Source: Clostridia bacterium (GTDB lineage: Bacteria > Bacillota > Clostridia > Oscillospirales > Acutalibacteraceae). From it: a stretch of DNA of 64,000 bases. The notes under the pieces were generated by a model, which did not search any database, was not told where the DNA came from, and was given only the letters and a program-made list of their open reading frames with translations. The stretch lies in contig JAFQEE010000023.1 in NCBI GenBank assembly GCA_017399175.1, positions 1 to 64,000 of the forward strand, written 5' to 3'. This document shows, one piece after another, positions 23,234 to 33,703 of the stretch; position 1 is the first letter of the stretch; each line of letters starts with the position of its first letter. Both the position numbers and the translations under genes were made by a program.

Positions 23234-25452
23234 TGGCATCAGGAGATTTAGTACCACGAATCTACAGTAATTTTAGAGGTGTTGACTTCAGAGGTGAAGA
23301 CATCAACATTATGCGAAGTCCTGACAGCCTTAATATGTGGAGAGACTATAAGGAAGTTGACAGCATAAGAACAAGACCGGAATTTAAAAAGGTAAATCTT
23401 TTGCTTTTTGAAGAAGATGGAAAGACAGTGTGGGGAATGAATAAGGCGGTTAAGTCTTCAGGACAGAAATCGTATTATTTTCATATTGGTGACAAAATAT
23501 ATGGTTGCATCACTGCAAAAGAAGCTATTAAGCAAGGTGTTGCCACAAACGAAACATTTAAAGATGTTGAAATAGAAGATTCTTTTATTGTTATACCTCT
23601 TTGGATTGCACCTTTAGATTACTCAATGAATGAAAGAAAATCAAGCAGTTTTGTGTTTAATGATAATGTTTATACTATTGACGGAAAAAAATACCGTAAA
23701 AATCTTTCGGAAGTTAAAGGATATGTTCCAACAACTTCAATCGGAAGAAAGCCTAAAGGTGGCGGTACGGTGTATGAAGATGTCAATATGTTGTCAGAAT
23801 ATCGCATAAATACATTTTGTGGTGATGGTAAAAACACAAAATTTTTTCTTGATGCACAAAACATTGATGATGATTTTGAACCTGTTGTGTATATAAAGCA
23901 ACGCGGAGATGTGTATTTTGAACCTTTTAATAATTCAATTGAGTCATCAAAATACGAATTTCATAATAAAAGTAATTTGGCTTATGAAGATGCAATAAGA
24001 AATAAAATATCAAGTATGGCTAATGGTACATCAATAACCATACAACTGTATCTTGAACCTGGTGTAGAAGAAAGAGATGCTATTGGAAAACACATAGCAG
24101 GTACTAAACTTATTTCAGATGATAAACTTGAACTTTATGATTTTACAGGTGATGGAGTTATACGAGCTACTGATGCAAGATATGTATACAAAGCCATCTC
24201 AGGAGAATGGTCAGTTTCTTGTTGGTCGGGAGCAGTAAAGTCAGATGTGATAGTAAAAAAAGGTTTATTAGGTACTATTACGGCAACAGGCACGAATATG
24301 TGGGGACGAGAAGTCACTATGGATGAGACAGAATTGCGGTCTTACCTTTATAAAGAAGTTGCAGTAGATTACAAGCAAGGGGTTATAACTTTCCCACATC
24401 CGATAGGAGAACCGGCAACAGATGGTCAGGATAATATATGGATACTTTTCAAGAAAAAAGTTGAAGGTGTAAGGGAAAAGATTGAAAAATGTACCATGCT
24501 CGAAGTGTTTGATAACAGAGCATTTTTCAGCGGAAACCCGAATTATCCAAATATGATATGGCACAGCAGTCTTGAAAATCCGGAATATGTCAGTGATTTG
24601 GATTACTATGAAGAAGGCTTGGACTCTTCTCCAGTTACAGGAATGGTTGCGGGTAATAACGCATTGTGGGTTATGAAAGAACCATCTCCTGCGAATACAA
24701 CAATTTTTTATCACACACCGACAGTTGATAGTGAGTACGGAAAGATATATCCGAGCACACACTCAAATATTGCTATAGGATGTGTGGGTAAAGCAATCAA
24801 TTTTAATGATGATATTGTGTTCTTCAGCGAACGAGGAATGGAAGGTATTCACGGAGATGTAACTACAGAACAGGTTTTAGGCCACAGAAGTACACTGATA
24901 GACAAAAAGCTCCTCAATGAACCGAATTATAAAAATATGGTTCTTATAGAGTGGGAAGGCTATTTATTTGTATTCATTGATAACAAGGTGTATTTAGCGG
25001 ATGGCAGGGCAAAATTCACAAATGAAAATCATATTGAATATGAATGGTTCTATTGGGAAATAGACCACATTGTCACATCTGCAATGGTTGATGATGGAAT
25101 TTTATATATAGGAACAACAGATGGAATATATAAACTAACAGATACAGTAAGTGCTGTTAAAAGTTATTGGACTACACCAAAAGATAAGTTCAAATATCCG
25201 CAGTATATGAAGACCACGAATAAGCGAGGTTGTGTATCAGAGGTGACAGGAGATGTTTCCGTTTATGTTAAAACTGATAAAACCAACGACTTTGAGTGGA
25301 TAAACAGTTATTACAATGTAACAGATAAAATCGTGAGCAGAATCAAGCGAAAGAAATTCAAAGATATTCAGTTAAAGTTTGAATCTGATACAAGGTTCAG
25401 CCTTGAATCTGCAACACTTGAATGTTTTATCGGTGGATACATAAAAAGGTAA
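23233..25452 (+). CDS. Tail hub/stabilisation protein with a dockerin-like insertion
   Basis: 739 residues. The N- and C-terminal parts resemble large beta-rich connector or tail-hub proteins of short-tailed phages. Inserted at about 256-375 is a module (LYLEPGVEERDAIGKHIAG, LYDFTGDGVIRATDARYVY, TGTNMWGREV) with an EF-hand/dockerin-like calcium loop. The same module occurs twice in the 33704-35176 protein. The insertion interrupts an otherwise continuous domain. Confidence 0.7.
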   Translation: MASGDLVPRIYSNFRGVDFRGEDINIMRSPDSLNMWRDYKEVDSIRTRPEFKKVNLLLFEEDGKTVWGMNKAVKSSGQKSYYFHIGDKIYGCITAKEAIKQGVATNETFKDVEIEDSFIVIPLWIAPLDYSMNERKSSSFVFNDNVYTIDGKKYRKNLSEVKGYVPTTSIGRKPKGGGTVYEDVNMLSEYRINTFCGDGKNTKFFLDAQNIDDDFEPVVYIKQRGDVYFEPFNNSIESSKYEFHNKSNLAYEDAIRNKISSMANGTSITIQLYLEPGVEERDAIGKHIAGTKLISDDKLELYDFTGDGVIRATDARYVYKAISGEWSVSCWSGAVKSDVIVKKGLLGTITATGTNMWGREVTMDETELRSYLYKEVAVDYKQGVITFPHPIGEPATDGQDNIWILFKKKVEGVREKIEKCTMLEVFDNRAFFSGNPNYPNMIWHSSLENPEYVSDLDYYEEGLDSSPVTGMVAGNNALWVMKEPSPANTTIFYHTPTVDSEYGKIYPSTHSNIAIGCVGKAINFNDDIVFFSERGMEGIHGDVTTEQVLGHRSTLIDKKLLNEPNYKNMVLIEWEGYLFVFIDNKVYLADGRAKFTNENHIEYEWFYWEIDHIVTSAMVDDGILYIGTTDGIYKLTDTVSAVKSYWTTPKDKFKYPQYMKTTNKRGCVSEVTGDVSVYVKTDKTNDFEWINSYYNVTDKIVSRIKRKKFKDIQLKFESDTRFSLESATLECFIGGYIKR

Positions 25453-25464
25453 GGATGTGATTAA

Positions 25465-26562
25465 ATGGCTTATGAGATAGATTATAATGATGAACGCTTC
25501 CAACAGGTTGAAGCCGATAAACAAGCTGCATTGACTGAAGTTGAAAAGACCTATGACGGAATGATTGAACAGTCAGACGGATTTTATAATGCTCAGATAG
25601 ATGCATCACAACAGTGGGCTGAAACACAGCAAAAGAATCAGCAGGAACAGACTGATTTTGCCATTGAAAAAATCGAACAGCAGAAGGATAAGGCACATAA
25701 AGACTATTTAAAAGAACAGTCAGGTGCTTATGTCGATTATCAGAAGCAAAGTAATGCATACGGTGTAAATGCTGAACAGATGGCTGCTTCAGGGATGAAG
25801 AATACAGGCTACAGTGAAAGCTCACAGGTTGCTATGTATAACACATATCAGAACCGTGTTGCAATGGCAAAGACATCTTTTAATCAAGTAGTGCTTAACT
25901 ATGATAATATGGTTAAGGAAGCCATACTTCAAAATAATAGTGCATTGGCTGAAATAGCTTTTAACACACAAAAAGAGCAGTTGGAATTGGCTCTGCAGGG
26001 ATTCAATCATAAAAATCAGCTTATTCTTGACAAAGCAAATAAGAAAACTGAAATTGATAATACATACCATAACAGATGGCAGGAAGTACAACAGCAAATC
26101 AATACAGAAAATGCTTTTGAAGAACAAATCAGACAGTACGAACAGAATTATGCATTACAGAATAAACAGTTTGAAGAAAGCATCAGACAGTTTGATATTG
26201 AAATTGCAAGACTTAAAGAACAGGATGCAAAAGACAATGCATATAAGATTCAGCAGTTGGAACTCCAAAAAGCACAGCTTAAGGAAGAACAGCGACAGTT
26301 TAATGCTTCTCTTGCAGAAGAAAAACGACAGTTTAATGCAAAACAGAGTAGTGACGGTGTCATAATTGATTCGGTTAAAGTGAAAGATGATAGCAATGTA
26401 ACAAACAATTCACAAGGTGGTGCACCAGTCGTTGATATGGCAAGTGTCATTTCGTTGGGCTATGGTCCAATTAGTGCCACAAGACTTAATCAACTTGTAG
26501 CATCCGGTGAAATTGTAGAATATGAAGAAAATGGTAAATTGAAGTATAAGAAGGCTAAATAA
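25465..26562 (+). CDS. Coiled-coil virion protein (ejection-protein candidate)
   Basis: 365 residues, Gln/Glu/Lys-rich and almost all helical (QKEQLELALQGF, EEQIRQYEQNY, FEESIRQFDIEIARLKEQ). Immediately before the giant polyvalent gene. By position and composition it may be an internal virion or DNA-ejection protein; no sequence family assigned. Confidence 0.6.
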   Translation: MAYEIDYNDERFQQVEADKQAALTEVEKTYDGMIEQSDGFYNAQIDASQQWAETQQKNQQEQTDFAIEKIEQQKDKAHKDYLKEQSGAYVDYQKQSNAYGVNAEQMAASGMKNTGYSESSQVAMYNTYQNRVAMAKTSFNQVVLNYDNMVKEAILQNNSALAEIAFNTQKEQLELALQGFNHKNQLILDKANKKTEIDNTYHNRWQEVQQQINTENAFEEQIRQYEQNYALQNKQFEESIRQFDIEIARLKEQDAKDNAYKIQQLELQKAQLKEEQRQFNASLAEEKRQFNAKQSSDGVIIDSVKVKDDSNVTNNSQGGAPVVDMASVISLGYGPISATRLNQLVASGEIVEYEENGKLKYKKAK

Positions 26563-26576
26563 GTAGAGGTGTGATT

Positions 26577-29500
26577 ATGAGTTTTAATTCTGAATATCTT
26601 GAACTTCGTAAAAAGAGAAAAAAGCAAGAAGAAAAATCAGAAAACCCAATTATTATAAGTGATGTGCCTATGAAAACCATCACGAGTAAGAATAATATTG
26701 CACCTGAAGATTTTAAGCCGAGACTTACAACATCTTTGCCGACAGTAAATATTGATAGTGAAACAGAAGATAATCGTACTTGGTTTCAAGGAAGTAAATA
26801 CTTTGATGACGGCTATAATGTTGGTGATGTAACAAAAACTATTTTGGGAACATTAGGTGATGTTGGTGTAAATTTAGTTGGTTCAATTGGTGATATTTCT
26901 GAAGGACTGCTTAATGCCGGAGCAACTGTTGTTGGAAATGTAGCAGGAATATTCGGTAATGACGAATTGAAAAAAGAAACTGAATATTTTATAAAAGAAG
27001 ACAAGCTTGATAATGATGTAGGCGATTTAGTTGAAATGCTTACAGGGTTAAATTTTGATGAGAAGTCTGTTTTAGGTGAAAAGTCAGATGCTCTTGTTCA
27101 GTCCGCAGGTCAATTAGGTGCTACTGCAGCCTTATCAATGACAGGTGTTCCTTGGTGGCTTACCACAGGACTTACAAGCTTTGGCGGAGAAACAGCAAAC
27201 GCTCTTAATCAAGGCGCAACACTTGAAGAGGCTACAATCAGCGGTCTTGTTACTGCAGGTGCTGAAATCCTTACAGAAAAGATTTCAGGTGGTATTAAGT
27301 TTGGTGGTAAAACACTTGACGATGCATTGACAAAAACATTAGCTGCAAATATTTCCAAAAAGGTTACAAGAACTCTTGCAAAATTTGGTATGGATGCAGT
27401 CGGTGAAGGTGCTGAAGAAGTTCTTTCAGGTGTTATGAGTGCTGTAGGACAGAAGCTGACCTATGCTGATGATAAAGAACTTAATGAATTGTTTTCTTCT
27501 GAGGATGCGTGGGAGTCATTTATCGGTGGTGCAGTTCTTGGTGGTTTTTCAAGTGGCGCAAATGCTGTTAAAAGCAGTGTGACAGGTGTTGATGCTCTTT
27601 CAGGTCTTACAACCAACGAAAAAGCCGTTTTTGATAAAGTATATAAAGATACTATCGCTGAAAGAGAAAAAGGCGGAGAAAAGCTCACAGCGAAAGAAAA
27701 AACAAAGATTTATGATGATGTTCTCAATAAACTTGAAAAAGGATATATCAGTACAGATACAATTGAAAGTGTGCTTGGCGGTGAAACATATAAGCAGTAT
27801 CAGACAGAGGTAGATAATGAAAAAGCCCTGCAGGATGAAAAAACTAAACTGCAGAATGAATTGAAAACACTTGAAGAAGCAAGTAATACAATAGGAAATG
27901 CTAAAAAGTATGAAGCAACCGAAAATAAACTTGCAGAAGTTGAAAGCAAACTAAAAGAATTTCATGACAACTCAAAAGTTTCACAACTTAAAGGACAGTT
28001 GAGTAATGAGGTTTCTGAACTTGCGAAAAACAGCAGACTTGCAGAAAGCTATAACGAGAAATCTCGTAAAAGTCAGGCATTTGAAGCTGATTTGTCAAAG
28101 TATGATGAAAAACAGCGTTCAGCGGTCAAGAGAGCCATTGACAGCGGAATACTCAATAACACAAACAGAACACACGAATTCGTTGATTTAATTGCAAAAT
28201 TAGAAGCGGATAAGGGTGTTCTTTTTGATTTCACCAACAATGAAAAGTTAAAGGGTTCAATGTTCACTATTGAAGGCAAGGAAGTTGCAGGATATGTTCA
28301 AGGAAAGAACATAGCAATAAACATTGATTCATCAAAAGCATTGAATACTGTTGTCGGCCACGAGATAACTCACATCCTTGAGGGAACGGAACTTTATCCT
28401 GTGTTACAGGATGTTGTAAAAGTTTTCGCAGAATCGAAGGGTGAGTATAACTCAAAATTGCAATCGATTACAGAAATGTATGATGGAATGGAAGGTGCAA
28501 ATATTGAGAATGAACTGACAGCAGAATTAGTTGGTGAATACTTGTTTTCTGATACAGAGTTCATCAAGAATTTATCTGCAGAACAGCCCGGTGTTTTCCA
28601 AAAGGTTTATGAAGAAATCAAGTACCTTTGTAAGGTTGCAACCACAGGCAGTAAAGAACTAAGACAGCTTGAAAAGGTTAAGAAAACATTTGCAGAGGTT
28701 TACAGACAAAAAAATAACACCGTTACAGATAACGGTGTTATGTATAGCTTAAATGCAAATTTTCCAAGTGAATATGATTCTTGGGACAAAATCGACCCGA
28801 CAATTCACTTTGATATTGGGACAACATCAGAAACACTAAAACAAATAGGTTTATCTGATAAGAAAATTGTTTGGGATAGTTCTAAAATAATAAAAATTAA
28901 ATCAAAACATTCAGAGATGACTGACACCATAATTAAACAGGTACCGGAAATATTAGAAAGTCCAATTATTGTAATGCAATCAAAAAATTCTTCATCACGA
29001 CTAACAATGTTTGGAGAGGTATATACAACAGAAAATAAACCTGTTTTAGCTGTTCTCGAACTACATCCAACAAAAAATAATATAGCTATTGATGAAATTA
29101 AATTAGCTAGTGCTTATGGAAAAGATAATGCACAAAATTTTATAAACAGTAGTAAAGTTCTTTATGTTGATAAAAATAAAAAGAGAACTGAAAAGTGGTC
29201 ACAGATTACTAGGCTCCAATTGCCGGTCAACTATGAACTCTTCAGTTCTAACAATAGTTTATCACAAGATGAACCTACTGTCAATAATGATTCTATGCAA
29301 ATTGATGCAGATTATGCTGAGGCAATTGAGAAAGGTGATGCAGAAACTGCACAAAAGCTAGTTGAAGATGCGGCAAAAAAAGCCGGATATAATTCGCCGA
29401 TACTCTATCACGGTACAAAAAGTTTTGGTTTTACTGAATTTGATTTACAGAAGATGGATGATGGTAGATGTATATTTCTAACAAGCAATAATAATATTGC

Positions 29501-32500
29501 ATCTACTTATTCAGGTGTAACAGGTTCAAGGGACGTTTCAGATACATACAACAAAAAAATTGAGCAAATGACAGCAAAACAAGTTGTTGATGAACTTAAC
29601 GCTTTACGTACCGAGGATACAGAAGATAATTATAAATATTCACATTATGACCTTAAAAAGACAAATGAGCTTATTACGACAGTTAATAACGGCATTGATT
29701 CATTGAAAGAAATTGTTAGTTTTGAACTTCAAAAATCATCCGATAAAGATGCAAAGACATACAATCAGTTGTTAAAACTAAATGACTTGTTGCAAAAATA
29801 TAAGTATGATGAATTGTCAACGCCAATATATATGTTGCTTCATTATTCAGATGTTTTTTCTCAAAATGGTAAAGAGATTTCACAACTTGAAAAAAACATA
29901 CGTTTATTTAATAAAATACGTTCTCTGGACGTGCTTGATGGTGTAATTGTAGAAGAAAGTTTTGGTGGATATTCAATTGAAGTTAATTCATTGCAAGAGG
30001 CGAGAGATAAATTAACTGTAAGGAGTAAAACAGGCAACTATGCACTATATGCTAAACTTGGAAAATCATTTGTAGTTGATTGTAACGGCTCGCTTTGGAA
30101 TGATATTACTTATTATGAAGAAATACCTGAATCATTTAAGAAATTTTATCCTAATGGTTTGTGGCAAAAAGGAACAACGAGAGATGTAGCGGAATATGCA
30201 CAATCATTAGGTTATGATAGCGTAACATTTAAAAATATTAGAGACAATGGTGGACAAAATTATAATGTAGAAGCTGACGAAATTTCAGATATTTATGTTG
30301 TGTTTAACCCAGAAAATGTCAAATCAGCAGACATGGTGACCTATGATGAAAATGGGGAAGTAATTCCCTTATCGGAGAGGTTTAATGAAGAAAATAAAGA
30401 TATGAGGTATTCATTAAATGATAACACTGAAGATATTGCTCCTGAAATGAATAACAATATTTACGGTGAGGATATCAAGCTTGAAATTGATGATGTGCCG
30501 ATTAAGGAAACAACATCAGCGGAAACAACTCAATCAACAGATAACACCGAATTGGATATACCTGATTTGTTTGTTAAACCGAAAAACATTGAAAATGAGC
30601 AAACTGTAGTTTCTGATGATGTTGCATCTGTTCAGCAATCAGCGGAAACAACACATGATGATTTGGTGGAACAAATGTCTGATATTATGGATGAAACTCC
30701 GAAAAGTGATGCTAAAGAAGAATTACCTGATTACTTTGTTGATAGTGAAAACAAGCAAGAAACAAAATTAACACGAAAGGTACATCACTCAAACATTATC
30801 GAAGGATTTAAAAGTGTATTTAAAAAAGAAGGTATCGATCTTGATAAAGCTTTAAAAGCTGGCAGAAGACACGGTGAAATTTTTTATGATGATAACACAC
30901 CTCAAAGACTATTGGAAAAAACTTTTGGTTATAAAGCAGGGAAACTTTTGGCAGACCTTACTGTAAATAAGATTGCTCAGAATGAGACAGAGGGTATTAA
31001 ATGGCTTAACACTATTACAGGTAAAAAAGGTCTTTTAAGAAAATTATCAAAGGAATATAACATTAAGCCTTACAGTAAAGAAGATGCTGCGGCACACATG
31101 TATTTGGAAGGTTTCTATGTTAATGAAAGTGATGAATATGTCAGATATGGTGATGCTGAGCTTGCAGCAGATTTTCCTGATAGAAACGTCAGAGAAAATA
31201 TAAGATTATTTGCAAAAGACCCGCGTGTCAGAGAATTTTATGATTTATCATTAAATGCAATCAATGAGGCAAGAACACGAAATGCTTACGAACCAATCCC
31301 AAGACGTGATAATTATGCATTGCACTTCAGAGCAATGGACGATTTCTTTTCAAGACTCGGTGTACCACTTAATCCCAATGACATAAAAGCAAAGGACTTA
31401 CCAACGGATTTGAATGGTGTTACTGTTGATTTGAAACCGGGACAACCATATTTTGCGAGTGCTAAACACAGAATAGGTGTTAAAACAACTTATAGCCTAT
31501 TAGGTGGTATGGAACGCTACGCAAACAGTGCAAAAAATCAGATATATCACATTGATGATATACAAAATTTAAGAGCATTAAGAAACTACATTGCTGATAC
31601 TTTTGGTCAAGCAAAAGGGTTAGAAGGCATAGATGAATTACCTGCAGGTGAAGCAAAAGAAAGAATTGAACAAGTATATAGTGGACATCTTTCAAATTTT
31701 GCTAAGTGGTTAAATGAGGAGGCAAATCATGTAGCAGGTAAAACTGCTCTAATTGATAGAGCTATTCCAAGAAGAGCACTGCAAGTTCTTAGTAAGATTA
31801 ACGGAATGGTTGGTAGCAATCAGGTAGGCTTGAACATTTCATCAAGCTTAACTAATATTATTCCTGTTGTTCAGACATTTGCAAGAACGAATAAATATGA
31901 TTTTGTAAAAGCATTCTCACAGACGGTTCTTAATACAGCTCGACGTCGTAGCGGTAATGATGATGGATTTGCAGAAAAAAGTCCTGTTATGATTAGACGA
32001 AAAGGTGCAGAGAGCTTTGCAAAAACTCCATATCAAAAAGCTACAGATGCAGGATATGCTTTTATGAGTGCGGTTGATGGTGTTGCAACTGAACTTATTG
32101 CAAGAACAAAATATAATGAATATATCCGAAAAGGAATGAGTGAACAGAAAGCTCATATTGAAACTGATAAATGGGTTTCAAGATTGATGGGTGACAGGTC
32201 ACTTGGTCAACAGCCACTCTTGTATAATTCGAAAACGTATGGACTATTTACAAAATACCAATTGGAAGTAAGAAACCAATTGGATAGTATGTTTTATGAC
32301 ACGCTTCAAGAAGCAAAGGAAAAGTATGAGAATATTGAAAGTAATCTCGAAAAGAATGCAAAAACAGCAGCAAAATATACTGCAACACTTTTTGAACTTG
32401 CAGTTGCACAGCATTTTTTTGGTACAGCGTTTGAGTCTATGGCAGGTTATAACCCGGCTTTTGATATTATCGAGGTAATCTTAACTGCTTGTGGCTATGA

Positions 32501-33644
32501 CGATGACGAAGATAGCGAAGATACAACTCTTGATAATTTAGAGCAGGCTTTCTTTGAATTGCTTGGAGATTTGCCATATTCAAGTTTAATTACCGGTGGT
32601 GGTAGAATACCAATCAGTTCAGCCTTGCCAATACAAGAAGTGATAATGGGCAAAGACCAAAACGGATATGATTTATCCAGAGAGGAAAGAGGTCTTAAAG
32701 CACTTGAAGCACTACCGTACTATCTTTTACCAACAGGTTATGGTCAAATTAAAAAGACTATTCAAGGCTTATCAATGTTTGATGATGACCTTCCAATTGC
32801 CGGTTCTTATACTGACAGCGAAAATCTTCGTTTTACTGTTGATGAAACAATGGGTGAAATGCTTCGTGCAGGATTGTTTGGCCAATATTCGAGCAAAACT
32901 GCAAGACAATATTTTGATGAAGAACGAGCACCGTTAAAGGAAAAGCAGATTCAGGAGCTTATCGACCTTGATATTCCTATTCAAGACTATTGGGAAATCC
33001 GTGAAGGATTAAGTGATTTAGGTCCATATGCTAAATTGAATGAAAAAGGCGATTATATCGGCAATCTTGACTTGCCTGTTGAAAAGAAAAATATTCTTAT
33101 CAATAATATTGCTGACAGAGATACTCCTATAGACCTCAGAGGCTTTGAAAATTATGACGACTTTGAAGAGTTTGATTTTGCAACAAGGTATCCTGAAAAG
33201 TATGCAGTTCTTCAAGAACAGGGTATTTCAGTAAAGGAATATAATGAAAAATATAAAGAAACCGCATTTCTGTACACGGATGATTTTTCTTGGGCTGCAA
33301 ACAATCCTGAAGGGTATGTAATTTCAAAAGCTGTTACAGATGACGTGCTTCAGTACAAACAGTACACAAGTGATTTGAATAGCATTGAGGCTGACAAAGA
33401 CAGGAACGGAAAATCTATCAGCGGTTCAAAAAAGAAAAAGAAAACTGCATACATAAACGACCTTGATATTGACCGTGGTGCAAAGCTTATTCTTTTTAAG
33501 AGTCAGTACAAATCGGATGATAGGTACAACAGTGAGATTGTTGATTATCTCAACAGTCGAGAAGATATTACTCGTGATGAGATTATAACAATTTTAAAGG
33601 AATTAGATTTTACCGTTTATGATGACGGTACGGTCAGATGGTAA
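26577..33644 (+). CDS. Giant polyvalent virion protein (MuF_C, ART and metalloprotease-like domains)
   Basis: About 2,355 residues from the ATG at 26577 (AGAGGT site). A Gly/Ala-rich hydrophobic region is at about 85-330. A Zn-protease motif HEITHIL is near 597. A MuF_C-like domain lies at about 725-890 (IGTTSETLKQIGL, KHSEMTDTIIKQVPEIL, ASAYGKDNAQNF). An ADP-ribosyltransferase-like (ART-PolyVal) domain starts near 945 (YHGTKSFGFTEFD) and ends in NPENVKSADM and LSERFNEENKDMRYSL. The remaining 1,200 residues are helical. The family of polyvalent proteins is injected with phage DNA to counter host defence. It replaces a tape measure here. Confidence 0.8.
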   Translation: MSFNSEYLELRKKRKKQEEKSENPIIISDVPMKTITSKNNIAPEDFKPRLTTSLPTVNIDSETEDNRTWFQGSKYFDDGYNVGDVTKTILGTLGDVGVNLVGSIGDISEGLLNAGATVVGNVAGIFGNDELKKETEYFIKEDKLDNDVGDLVEMLTGLNFDEKSVLGEKSDALVQSAGQLGATAALSMTGVPWWLTTGLTSFGGETANALNQGATLEEATISGLVTAGAEILTEKISGGIKFGGKTLDDALTKTLAANISKKVTRTLAKFGMDAVGEGAEEVLSGVMSAVGQKLTYADDKELNELFSSEDAWESFIGGAVLGGFSSGANAVKSSVTGVDALSGLTTNEKAVFDKVYKDTIAEREKGGEKLTAKEKTKIYDDVLNKLEKGYISTDTIESVLGGETYKQYQTEVDNEKALQDEKTKLQNELKTLEEASNTIGNAKKYEATENKLAEVESKLKEFHDNSKVSQLKGQLSNEVSELAKNSRLAESYNEKSRKSQAFEADLSKYDEKQRSAVKRAIDSGILNNTNRTHEFVDLIAKLEADKGVLFDFTNNEKLKGSMFTIEGKEVAGYVQGKNIAINIDSSKALNTVVGHEITHILEGTELYPVLQDVVKVFAESKGEYNSKLQSITEMYDGMEGANIENELTAELVGEYLFSDTEFIKNLSAEQPGVFQKVYEEIKYLCKVATTGSKELRQLEKVKKTFAEVYRQKNNTVTDNGVMYSLNANFPSEYDSWDKIDPTIHFDIGTTSETLKQIGLSDKKIVWDSSKIIKIKSKHSEMTDTIIKQVPEILESPIIVMQSKNSSSRLTMFGEVYTTENKPVLAVLELHPTKNNIAIDEIKLASAYGKDNAQNFINSSKVLYVDKNKKRTEKWSQITRLQLPVNYELFSSNNSLSQDEPTVNNDSMQIDADYAEAIEKGDAETAQKLVEDAAKKAGYNSPILYHGTKSFGFTEFDLQKMDDGRCIFLTSNNNIASTYSGVTGSRDVSDTYNKKIEQMTAKQVVDELNALRTEDTEDNYKYSHYDLKKTNELITTVNNGIDSLKEIVSFELQKSSDKDAKTYNQLLKLNDLLQKYKYDELSTPIYMLLHYSDVFSQNGKEISQLEKNIRLFNKIRSLDVLDGVIVEESFGGYSIEVNSLQEARDKLTVRSKTGNYALYAKLGKSFVVDCNGSLWNDITYYEEIPESFKKFYPNGLWQKGTTRDVAEYAQSLGYDSVTFKNIRDNGGQNYNVEADEISDIYVVFNPENVKSADMVTYDENGEVIPLSERFNEENKDMRYSLNDNTEDIAPEMNNNIYGEDIKLEIDDVPIKETTSAETTQSTDNTELDIPDLFVKPKNIENEQTVVSDDVASVQQSAETTHDDLVEQMSDIMDETPKSDAKEELPDYFVDSENKQETKLTRKVHHSNIIEGFKSVFKKEGIDLDKALKAGRRHGEIFYDDNTPQRLLEKTFGYKAGKLLADLTVNKIAQNETEGIKWLNTITGKKGLLRKLSKEYNIKPYSKEDAAAHMYLEGFYVNESDEYVRYGDAELAADFPDRNVRENIRLFAKDPRVREFYDLSLNAINEARTRNAYEPIPRRDNYALHFRAMDDFFSRLGVPLNPNDIKAKDLPTDLNGVTVDLKPGQPYFASAKHRIGVKTTYSLLGGMERYANSAKNQIYHIDDIQNLRALRNYIADTFGQAKGLEGIDELPAGEAKERIEQVYSGHLSNFAKWLNEEANHVAGKTALIDRAIPRRALQVLSKINGMVGSNQVGLNISSSLTNIIPVVQTFARTNKYDFVKAFSQTVLNTARRRSGNDDGFAEKSPVMIRRKGAESFAKTPYQKATDAGYAFMSAVDGVATELIARTKYNEYIRKGMSEQKAHIETDKWVSRLMGDRSLGQQPLLYNSKTYGLFTKYQLEVRNQLDSMFYDTLQEAKEKYENIESNLEKNAKTAAKYTATLFELAVAQHFFGTAFESMAGYNPAFDIIEVILTACGYDDDEDSEDTTLDNLEQAFFELLGDLPYSSLITGGGRIPISSALPIQEVIMGKDQNGYDLSREERGLKALEALPYYLLPTGYGQIKKTIQGLSMFDDDLPIAGSYTDSENLRFTVDETMGEMLRAGLFGQYSSKTARQYFDEERAPLKEKQIQELIDLDIPIQDYWEIREGLSDLGPYAKLNEKGDYIGNLDLPVEKKNILINNIADRDTPIDLRGFENYDDFEEFDFATRYPEKYAVLQEQGISVKEYNEKYKETAFLYTDDFSWAANNPEGYVISKAVTDDVLQYKQYTSDLNSIEADKDRNGKSISGSKKKKKTAYINDLDIDRGAKLILFKSQYKSDDRYNSEIVDYLNSREDITRDEIITILKELDFTVYDDGTVRW

Positions 33645-33656
33645 ATATCAAATAAA

Positions 33657-33684
33657 AGAGGACTGCATTTGTAGTCCTCTTTGT
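33657..33684 (+). terminator. Terminator after the polyvalent gene
   Basis: AGAGGACT pairs with AGTCCTCT, followed by TTGTATTT. Confidence 0.7.
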
Positions 33685-33703
33685 ATTTGGAAAGGAGAAA
33701 ATA

